A DNA stretch of 64,000 nt, from the NCBI GenBank assembly GCA_016892645.1, contig JAFEMX010000003.1, forward strand, positions 124,001-188,000, given 5' to 3'. Position numbers and translations under genes: made by a program. Origin of the DNA: Micrococcaceae bacterium RIT 802 (GTDB taxonomy: Bacteria; Actinomycetota; Actinomycetes; Actinomycetales; Micrococcaceae). The notes beneath the pieces are model-generated. The model was given only the letters and a program-made list of their open reading frames with translations, did not search any database and was not told the origin of the DNA. Below, piece by piece: positions 58,174-64,000 of this stretch; within the stretch, counting starts at the first letter, position 1, and each line of letters begins with the position of its first letter.

Positions 58174-58202
58174 ATCCTATCGACACGGCGTGCCCGAGTC
58201 AC
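58174..58202 (-). promoter_or_regulatory. putative promoter of the Tricorn-like gene
   Basis: GTGACT (58202-58197) and TAGGAT (58179-58174) on the minus strand are 17 bases apart; the -10 ends six bases before the ATG, so transcription would begin at the start codon. Confidence 0.5.
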
Positions 58203-58212
58203 CGGCGGGATA

Positions 58213-59907
58213 TCAGGACGTCTTCTTCCCGGTCTCCGATGCGTCGAGGACACCGGCGATGAGCCAGCCGTGGTCGTCCCGGGCCAACCGTAGTGTCACA
58301 CGCTGGATTTCCGGGTGATCGATGGTGGCCACGATTGCCCCGTCGGCGCCGACGACCTGATAGGAACCGATCGTGCTGGTCACGACCACCTCGACGGTGT
58401 CCCGGTCGGCACCATCGCGAACGGTCGCATCGGACAGGCGGGTGGTCAGCCCCTCGTAGTGCAGTCCCTGGGCCCGCAGTTGGCTGGCCTTGGCCAAGTC
58501 CGGCCCTAGCGAAGAACTCCTCCGTGCATGGACCTGCCGGAGTGCGGGGGCATCGGCTGCGGACAGGGCCAGGTCCCGCCGTGCACTCAGCACCCGGGCG
58601 GCCTCGAGTGGATCGTCCGGTACGGGCTCGCGGAACGCCGCGTTCTTCAGAACCTGACCGCGTGGGTGCGTGGCGTCCGAACCCGACGTCGGGCTGGGGA
58701 CTGCTTCCTGCAGATCGTTGGCCCTGGGCACTGTCGACGCCTGCTGCTGTGACGGTTTCCCGGCAGCCGATGTCGGGCTGGCAGCCTGCTGCTGGTTCAG
58801 GGCGCCGACCCCGACCGCACCGAGTCCCGCCAGCAGGACGACTGCCATCGACGCCAGCCAGATCGCGGGACGGCGGTGCCGGGTTCGGACGCCTCTGCTT
58901 CGTTCCCGTGGCCGGCCACCGCGGGTTCCCGCGGCATCCGGCCACACGGGTTTGGCCCGGCCCCGGGCACGCCGCCGGTCCGGCCGGATTTCGTTCCGGC
59001 GGGCATCCACCCGCGCACGCAGCCATTTCCACGGTCCCGGGCCACGGGCTGCCGGCTGACCGGCGACCACATGTGTCACCATGTGGGGCATGCCCTCCGG
59101 ACGAACCGCATCACGAAGGCTGACGGGCTGGGGCTTGGCCACCTCGAAGATGCGCCGGCCAAATTCGGCGGCACTGGGCCGACGCGATTCGTCTTCGGAA
59201 AGGCCGTCCTCGAGGAGCTCCACCAGCTGGCTGGGCACCCTGCCCAGGAGACTGGACAATGGCGGCCTTTGCTGGGTCGGGCCGGCAACCCGGCCCGTGA
59301 CCATGTACCAGGTGAGCGCGGCGAGCGAGAAGACGTCACGGGCGGGCCGCAACCGTTTGCCGCCGCTGTCGTCCCCGGCCAGGGTAGGTGCGCGGAAACC
59401 GGGGGTGCCCGACTCGGATTGCAGCCCCCCGACGAGAACGGCCAGCCCGAGATCCGCCAGCTTGGGCATGCCAGCGGCGGTGAAGAGCACGTTTCCCGGA
59501 GCTACGTCCCCGTGGACTCCGCCGTGCTCGTGCAGGAAGGCCAGCGCACCGGCAATCGGGGCGATGACGGTGACGGCCTCCCCCAGGCTCAACGGACCGC
59601 GGGCCGCGATGAGATCGGCCACGGAACCGCCCGGAAGGTATTCCATCAGGATGGCGTCACCCTGGTCGGTCCGAATGGTCCCCACCAGGTCCACGACGTG
59701 CTGGTGCTTCATGGATGCCAACGCCGAGATTTCAGCCGTCGTGCCCTCGCCCCCATGCCACGCCGCAGGGACCTTCAGCGCAGCTCGATCGCCTGTTTTC
59801 CGGTGCCGGACGACGTAGACGGTTCCGCAACCCCCGCTGCCGATCTCCGACTCAACGGACCAATCCTCCAGTTCGGGGCGCCCTGCCGTCGACTTCGGTG
59901 CATCCAT
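58213..59907 (-). CDS. serine/threonine protein kinase-like membrane protein
   Basis: A 564-residue protein with a cytosolic kinase domain (about 17-255), a basic linker, one membrane helix (about 348-370) and a 190-residue extracellular domain without PASTA repeats. The glycine loop is GSGGCGTV (23-30), Lys45 in ALKVP and Glu59 are in place. The catalytic loop reads HGDVAPGN (132-139) instead of HRDLKPxN, and the metal motif is DLG (152-154) instead of DFG; Asp134, Asn139 and Asp152 are retained, so activity remains possible. TAGAAA six bases before the ATG overlaps a GAAAGAG that could be a ribosome binding site. The Tricorn-like gene follows. Confidence 0.87.
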   Translation of the reverse strand: MDAPKSTAGRPELEDWSVESEIGSGGCGTVYVVRHRKTGDRAALKVPAAWHGGEGTTAEISALASMKHQHVVDLVGTIRTDQGDAILMEYLPGGSVADLIAARGPLSLGEAVTVIAPIAGALAFLHEHGGVHGDVAPGNVLFTAAGMPKLADLGLAVLVGGLQSESGTPGFRAPTLAGDDSGGKRLRPARDVFSLAALTWYMVTGRVAGPTQQRPPLSSLLGRVPSQLVELLEDGLSEDESRRPSAAEFGRRIFEVAKPQPVSLRDAVRPEGMPHMVTHVVAGQPAARGPGPWKWLRARVDARRNEIRPDRRRARGRAKPVWPDAAGTRGGRPRERSRGVRTRHRRPAIWLASMAVVLLAGLGAVGVGALNQQQAASPTSAAGKPSQQQASTVPRANDLQEAVPSPTSGSDATHPRGQVLKNAAFREPVPDDPLEAARVLSARRDLALSAADAPALRQVHARRSSSLGPDLAKASQLRAQGLHYEGLTTRLSDATVRDGADRDTVEVVVTSTIGSYQVVGADGAIVATIDHPEIQRVTLRLARDDHGWLIAGVLDASETGKKTS

Positions 59908-59999
59908 GTTCTCTTTCTACCGCGTTTGCCGGCTCGTCGCAGAAGTTATCCACAGGCAGCTGGGTCTTCACGCAATTCGAACCTGTGCACGCCGACGAG

Positions 60000-60005
60000 T
60001 AGCGT
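60000..60005 (+). promoter_or_regulatory. putative -10 hexamer, leaderless lipB
   Basis: TAGCGT ends seven bases before the lipB ATG and no Shine-Dalgarno is present. A weak TTCGAA lies 18 bases upstream. Confidence 0.4.
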
Positions 60006-60012
60006 TGTTCCC

Positions 60013-60696
60013 ATGACCATTTCCTTCCAGCGACTGGGCTTTGCCCCGGACTACGTTGACTACCAGGAGGCCTGGGACTTGCAGCGCCGCATCCACGACG
60101 ACGTGGCTGCCGGTGCGCGGGGGCCGGAAGTCCTGCTTCTCGAACATGCTGCCGTCTATACGGCAGGCAAACGAACCGAGCCACAGGATCTTCCGGTCGA
60201 TGGGACTCCTGTCGTCGACGTGGACCGGGGCGGCAAGATCACCTGGCACGGCCCGGGACAGCTCGTGGGATACCCGATCGTGGAATTGGCGAACCACGCC
60301 GGCATCCGCGACTATGTCCACCGTCTCGAGGAGATGCTGATCCACATCGTCGCCGATTTCGGCATCGAGGCCGAACGCGTTCCGGGCCGGGCCGGGGTAT
60401 GGGTGCTGGGCTCCGACGGTCGCCAGGACCGGAAGATCGCTGCCATCGGCATCCGCGTGGACCACGGCGTGACCATGCACGGGTTCGCGCTGAACTGCGA
60501 CAATGACGATGCGGCGTTCTCACGGATCATCCCCTGCGGGATAGCGGATGCGTCCACCACGAGCATCACCGAGGAGAGCGGGCGCCCAGTCCGCCCCGTC
60601 GATGTGCTCGACCGCGTACAGGAGGAGCTGACCCGGCTCCTCGAACCCGCCATCAAGAATTTCCACCCGATCGCTGATGAAGGAGCCCTACTGTGA
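60013..60696 (+). CDS. lipB: lipoyl(octanoyl) transferase
   Basis: A 227-residue enzyme that moves octanoate from acyl carrier protein to the lipoyl-domain lysine. Motifs: [17 protein letters not shown], the catalytic Lys in RKIAAIGIR, and the catalytic Cys in [14 protein letters not shown]. Its stop overlaps the lipA start (GTGA), so the pair is coupled. Its target domains are encoded 7 kb upstream in the E2 gene. Confidence 0.95.
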   Translation: MTISFQRLGFAPDYVDYQEAWDLQRRIHDDVAAGARGPEVLLLEHAAVYTAGKRTEPQDLPVDGTPVVDVDRGGKITWHGPGQLVGYPIVELANHAGIRDYVHRLEEMLIHIVADFGIEAERVPGRAGVWVLGSDGRQDRKIAAIGIRVDHGVTMHGFALNCDNDDAAFSRIIPCGIADASTTSITEESGRPVRPVDVLDRVQEELTRLLEPAIKNFHPIADEGALL

Positions 60697-61697
60697 GCCT
60701 CGCCCCAGAAGGACGTCGCATGCTGCGCATTGAACAGCGCAACTCGGCAACCCCCGTGGAACGAAAGCCCGAGTGGATCAAGGCGAAGGTCGAAATCGGG
60801 CCGGAGTACGTGGAACTCAAGAAGCTGGTCAAGGACAAGGGCCTGAACACCGTCTGCGAGGAAGCGGGCTGCCCCAACATCTTCGAGTGCTGGGAAGACC
60901 GGGAGGCGACGTTCCTCATTGGCGGCTCCGAATGCACGCGGCGTTGCGACTTCTGCCAGATCGACACCGGAAAACCGCAGGCCATCGACCGGGCCGAACC
61001 GTTCAAGGTTGCGCAATCCGTCAAGCAGATGGGCCTGCGCTATGCGACCGTGACGGGCGTGGCCCGTGACGACCTCGAGGATGAGGGCACCTGGCTCTAT
61101 GCCGAGACGGTCCGCAGGATCCACCAGTTCAACCCGGGCACCGGCGTCGAGCTGTTGATTCCCGACTTCTCGGGCAAAAAGGAATACCTGGACGAGATCT
61201 GCGCCTCGGCTCCCGAGGTGTACGCGCACAACATCGAAACGGTCCCCCGGCTGTTCAAGTCGATCCGTCCGGCTTTCCGCTACGAACGCTCGCTGGATGT
61301 GATCTCGCAGGGGCGCGATCACCATATGATCACCAAGTCGAACCTCATCCTCGGCATGGGAGAGACACTCGGGGAAGTCGTCGAGGCCATGCGCGACCTG
61401 CACGACGCCGGCTGCGATCTGTTGACCATCACGCAGTACCTGCGCCCCACCGAACGCCACCACCCGGTCGAGCGGTGGGTCAAGCCGCAGGAGTTCGTCG
61501 ACCTGCAGAAGGAAGCCGAGGAGATCGGTTTCCTGGGCGTCATGTCGGGGCCGCTGGTGCGTTCGTCCTACCGGGCCGGCCGCCTGTGGGCGGGTGCCAT
61601 GCGCAAGAAGGGCCTGCCGATCCCCGAGGAGCTGGCCCACATCGAAAGCTCCGGCACGACCAAGCAAGAGGCCGCGACACTCCTCGCCGCCCACTAG
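60693..61697 (+). CDS. lipA: lipoyl synthase
   Basis: A 334-residue radical-SAM enzyme that inserts two sulfurs into the octanoyl chain. The auxiliary cluster cysteines lie in [12 protein letters not shown], the radical-SAM cluster in CTRRCDFC, and the C-terminal Ser ligand of the auxiliary cluster in RSSYRA. GTG at 60693 follows AAGGAG inside the end of lipB and overlaps its stop. Length is normal. Confidence 0.97.
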   Translation: MSLAPEGRRMLRIEQRNSATPVERKPEWIKAKVEIGPEYVELKKLVKDKGLNTVCEEAGCPNIFECWEDREATFLIGGSECTRRCDFCQIDTGKPQAIDRAEPFKVAQSVKQMGLRYATVTGVARDDLEDEGTWLYAETVRRIHQFNPGTGVELLIPDFSGKKEYLDEICASAPEVYAHNIETVPRLFKSIRPAFRYERSLDVISQGRDHHMITKSNLILGMGETLGEVVEAMRDLHDAGCDLLTITQYLRPTERHHPVERWVKPQEFVDLQKEAEEIGFLGVMSGPLVRSSYRAGRLWAGAMRKKGLPIPEELAHIESSGTTKQEAATLLAAH

Positions 61698-61713
61698 CAC
61701 CTCGCTGATCGCG

Positions 61714-61719
61714 TAGAAT
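61714..61719 (+). promoter_or_regulatory. putative -10 hexamer of the DUF4191 gene
   Basis: TAGAAT ends nine bases before the ATG at 61729, with no ribosome binding site between, so a leaderless or near-leaderless message is likely. No good -35 is seen. Confidence 0.45.
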
Positions 61720-61728
61720 TGAACCACT

Positions 61729-62490
61729 ATGGCCAAGACCACTAACTCACCCGCAAATGACGATGCGAAGCCCAAGCGTTCCTTGTTCTCCCGCAAGCCC
61801 AAAGCCGAAAAGGCCGCCAAGGAACCGGGTCGGCTGAAGCAGCTCGGCCAGGTCTTCCAGATGACCCGGCGCAACGACCCGAACGCCGTGTGGTGGATGG
61901 TCCTGGCCTTCGTCGGCATCGTTGCCGTCGGCCTGGTTGTCGGCCTGCTGATCAACAACTGGGTCACCACGCTCCTGGTGTCCATTCCCCTCGGCCTGCT
62001 CGCCGCGTTGCTGATCCTCTCCCGGCGTGCCGAGCGGGCGGCGTTCAAGCAGCTCGAAGGCAAGCCCGGTGCCGCCGGCGCCTCCATGTCGGTTTTGCGC
62101 CGCGGCTGGGTCCTGACCGAGCAGCCCGTGGCCATCAGCCCGCGCACGCAGGATCTCGTTTTCCGCGGCATCGGCCGTCCCGGCGTCGTGCTGGTCACCG
62201 AGGGCCCGACCAACCGGGTCCGTCCGCTGGTGGACTCCGAACGCCGCCGGATGAGCCGCGTGCTGCCCAACGTCCCGATCCACGTCATCAATGCCGGCTC
62301 GGGTGAAGGCCAAACCGCGCTCGGGGACGTTGCCAAGAAGATGAAGAAGTTCCCCAAGACGTTGAACAAACAGGAGGTCCATGCGGTGGACATGCGCCTG
62401 TCGACCTTGGGGAGCGCCAAGCTGCCGATTCCCAAGGGCATCGACCCGAACAAGGCCCGTCCCGACCGCCGGTCCATGCGCGGCCGCTAA
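61729..62490 (+). CDS. DUF4191 membrane protein
   Basis: A 253-residue protein with a Lys-rich cytosolic N-terminus (about 45 residues), two membrane helices (about 57-77 and 80-97) and a C-terminal basic soluble domain ending in an Arg-rich tail. DUF4191 is conserved between lipA and glnA in actinobacteria; function unknown. The segment RRNDPNAVWWM before the first helix and the VLVTEGPTNRVRPLV region are typical. Confidence 0.88.
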   Translation: MAKTTNSPANDDAKPKRSLFSRKPKAEKAAKEPGRLKQLGQVFQMTRRNDPNAVWWMVLAFVGIVAVGLVVGLLINNWVTTLLVSIPLGLLAALLILSRRAERAAFKQLEGKPGAAGASMSVLRRGWVLTEQPVAISPRTQDLVFRGIGRPGVVLVTEGPTNRVRPLVDSERRRMSRVLPNVPIHVINAGSGEGQTALGDVAKKMKKFPKTLNKQEVHAVDMRLSTLGSAKLPIPKGIDPNKARPDRRSMRGR

Positions 62491-62501
62491 ACCGACCACA
62501 T

Positions 62502-62539
62502 GAAAGTGCCGGTTCCCCCGCGGGGGAACCGGCACTTTC
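62502..62539. terminator. bidirectional terminator, DUF4191/RDD
   Basis: A perfect inverted repeat with 19-base arms (GAAAGTGCCGGTTCCCCCG and its complement) and no loop spacer, so the innermost pairs must open; A/T-rich ends serve both directions. Confidence 0.85.
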
Positions 62540-62612
62540 TGTGTGACGCGGGAATTGTTCCGTGGCCGGTCGTGACCCCGGGTGGCGGCGGCCGAGCCGC
62601 ACGCGCTCCGTG

Positions 62613-63047
62613 TCAGATACGCACGAGTATCGCGTTGATGGCGCGGTCGTGCAGACCGCGCTGGTCGGGATCGGTCACCAGCGGCGGGACAACGAGGCAC
62701 ACGAGGATCCCGCGGATCAGGCCCTGCAGGGGTTTGATGGCCGTGCCGTCCATCCCCTGCACCTGCATCCCGAGGATCCGGTGGCCGATGGAGTGACCGG
62801 TCACGCCGACGAAGACGATCTGCATGGCCGCGAATATCGTCAGGTTCGCCAGGGAGCTGCCGTTGAAGAAGATGAAGGACGGGATCATGGCCAGCGCCCA
62901 GTCGATGCACAGGGCTCCCACGCGCCGACCGATACGGGCGACGGACCCCGGCCCCGACTCCGGGCGACCGAGTCGCTGGCCCGGCCAGGCTTCGGGGTTG
63001 AGCTGCGGCGGGCCCTCGAGCCACGAACTGACGTCTTTTCTTTCCAC
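62613..63047 (-). CDS. RDD family membrane protein
   Basis: A 144-residue membrane protein with the RDD pattern: RVGALCIDWALA in the first helix (Arg and Asp of the motif), a second helix, GHSIGHRILGMQVQ, and a third hydrophobic segment. RDD proteins are of uncertain function, with sodium-proton exchange proposed for some. GTG at 63047 is very close to GGAGG, so the exact start is uncertain. Confidence 0.85.
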   Translation of the reverse strand: MERKDVSSWLEGPPQLNPEAWPGQRLGRPESGPGSVARIGRRVGALCIDWALAMIPSFIFFNGSSLANLTIFAAMQIVFVGVTGHSIGHRILGMQVQGMDGTAIKPLQGLIRGILVCLVVPPLVTDPDQRGLHDRAINAILVRI

Positions 63048-63187
63048 CCCTCCAGCTTACCGTGGCCCTCCCGGCGTGCACCGGCGTCGTGCCCGGGAAC
63101 ACCGGTGGTCGGGCGGATCAGGGGGCCGACCAGTGCCGCCGACCGCGCGCGATTCCACCCCTGGATCCGCGTCCGGTCCTGCGCCCT

Positions 63188-63225
63188 GTAACGTCACCGA
63201 AACAAATGTGTCACGGTCGGGAAAC
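63188..63225 (+). promoter_or_regulatory. GlnR operator upstream of glnA
   Basis: Four half-sites at regular six-base spacing: GTAAC (63188-63192), GAAAC (63199-63203), GTCAC (63210-63214), GAAAC (63221-63225). This matches the actinobacterial GlnR box gTnAc-n6-GaAAc repeated twice. TAGGGT (63236-63241) just downstream can be the -10, so GlnR would act from an activator position under nitrogen limitation. Confidence 0.88.
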
Positions 63226-63321
63226 CAGAATTCGCTAGGGTAGAGGTAACAGCGAGGGGCCGACACGTGCAAAAGCCGCGTGCTTCCCTGGCCTGAGCAG
63301 ATCTCTTAGGAGCAGTAGCAG

Positions 63322-64000
63322 ATGTTCAAGAACCCGGACGAAGTCCTCAAGTACATTGCCGACGAAGACATTAAGTTCGTCGACATCCGATTCACGGACC
63401 TTCCGGGGGTGCAGCAGCACTTCAACGTCCCGGCGAAGACGGTCGACGCCGACTTCTTCGTCAACGGGCAGCTCTTCGATGGCTCGTCGATCAAGGGCTT
63501 CCAGGGCATCGCCGACTCCGACATGCAGTTGATCCCGGATGTCACGACGGGGTTCATCGATCCGTTCCGCGTTGAGAAGACGCTGGCCTTCAACTTCTCG
63601 ATCGTGAACCCACGCACCGGCGAGCCCTACCACCGCGACCCGCGTGGCGTGGCCGAACGTGCCGAGGCCTACCTGGCATCCACCGGCATCGCCGACACAG
63701 CGTTCTTCGCCCCCGAGGCTGAATTCTTCATCTTCGACAACATGCAGTGGGAGTCGAAGCCGCAGGGCTCCTTCTACAAGATCGACTCCGTCGAGGCGCC
63801 CTGGAACACCGGCAAGAAGGAAGAGGGCGGCAACCAGGCGTACAAGACGCCGTACAAGGGCGGCTACTTCCCGGTCTCCCCCACCGACAAGCAGGCCGAT
63901 CTGCGCGATGCGATCTGCCTGGAGCTGGAGGCCGCCGGCCTCGAGGTCGAGCGCTCCCACCATGAAGTGGGCGCCGCGGGACAGGCCGAGATCAACTACA
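63322..64000 (+). CDS. glnA: glutamine synthetase type I, 3' end outside the window
   Basis: The first 226 residues of a GlnA that makes glutamine from glutamate, ammonia and ATP. The start MFKNPDEVLKYIADEDIKFVDIRFTDLPGVQQHF (in parts) and FDGSSIKGF, DPFRVEKTLAFNFSI, APEAEFFIFD and SHHEVGAAGQAEINY are typical of the primary actinobacterial GlnA1. TAGGAG lies before the ATG. The gene runs off the right edge. Confidence 0.96.
   Translation, partial: MFKNPDEVLKYIADEDIKFVDIRFTDLPGVQQHFNVPAKTVDADFFVNGQLFDGSSIKGFQGIADSDMQLIPDVTTGFIDPFRVEKTLAFNFSIVNPRTGEPYHRDPRGVAERAEAYLASTGIADTAFFAPEAEFFIFDNMQWESKPQGSFYKIDSVEAPWNTGKKEEGGNQAYKTPYKGGYFPVSPTDKQADLRDAICLELEAAGLEVERSHHEVGAAGQAEINY

Overview
This window is high-GC actinobacterial chromosome. 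Gene content and order suggest a member of the Micrococcaceae (Arthrobacter and relatives). Evidence: a SigA/HrdB-type sigma factor with a long Ala/Lys-rich N-terminus; the actinobacterial families DUF3093, DUF3159, DUF3710, DUF4191, DUF4192, DUF4193, DUF5998, SepH and PAC2; a fused CydDC; and two blocks that match the mycobacterial order dxs…acyl permease–ceoBC–DUF3159–OB-fold–DUF3710–dut–DUF3093–DUF4193…sigA and pepB–dlaT–lipB–lipA–DUF4191–RDD–glnA. No rRNA, tRNA, CRISPR array, insertion sequence or prophage was seen. Almost everything is core genome; the one clear accessory stretch is about 6.6-11.1 kb.

Layout. 0-6.6 kb: two tandem Rieske iron-sulfur proteins, then a minus-strand run with dxs, a DUF402 protein, two proteins of unknown function, an aldo/keto reductase and a GNAT acetyltransferase. 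6.9-11.1 kb: a lone 1,240-residue KAP-family P-loop NTPase with lower GC and empty flanks. 11.2-20.9 kb: acnA, a TrmA/RumA-type RNA methyltransferase overlapping a KimA-like potassium permease, the divergent pair of TrkA/CeoB-CeoC regulators, and a tightly overlapping DUF3159/OB-fold/DUF3710 operon. 20.9-32.5 kb: dut, DUF3093, GNAT, DUF4193, sepH, a phosphodiesterase-family protein, DUF5998, a PatA-type protein acetyltransferase and a topoisomerase IV-like A subunit. 32.5-40.3 kb: cydA-cydB-cydDC (cytochrome bd and its maturation exporter), divergent from a BlaI-type repressor and an M56 (BlaR-like) peptidase, with two perfect palindromes between them. 40.3-48.2 kb: topoisomerase B subunit, DUF7455, sigA, DUF4192, an MFS transporter translationally coupled to a PAC2 protein. 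48.4-64 kb: pepA, lpdA, the lipoylated E2 acyltransferase, a small membrane protein, OsmC, a kinase plus Tricorn-like protease, lipB, lipA, DUF4191, RDD and the start of glnA.

How the parts work together. LipB and LipA make the lipoyl cofactor used by the E2 protein, which LpdA re-oxidises; AcnA and these enzymes feed the TCA cycle. The KimA-like permease and the two RCK proteins form a potassium module. CydABDC with BlaI/M56 looks like a self-contained regulated respiratory module. glnA carries a textbook four-element GlnR operator. Many genes lack a Shine-Dalgarno but have a TAnnnT hexamer 6-7 bases before the start codon, suggesting widespread leaderless transcription. The strongest candidate for undescribed biology is the KAP NTPase locus; the best-supported regulatory novelty is the twin BlaI-type operator in front of cytochrome bd.
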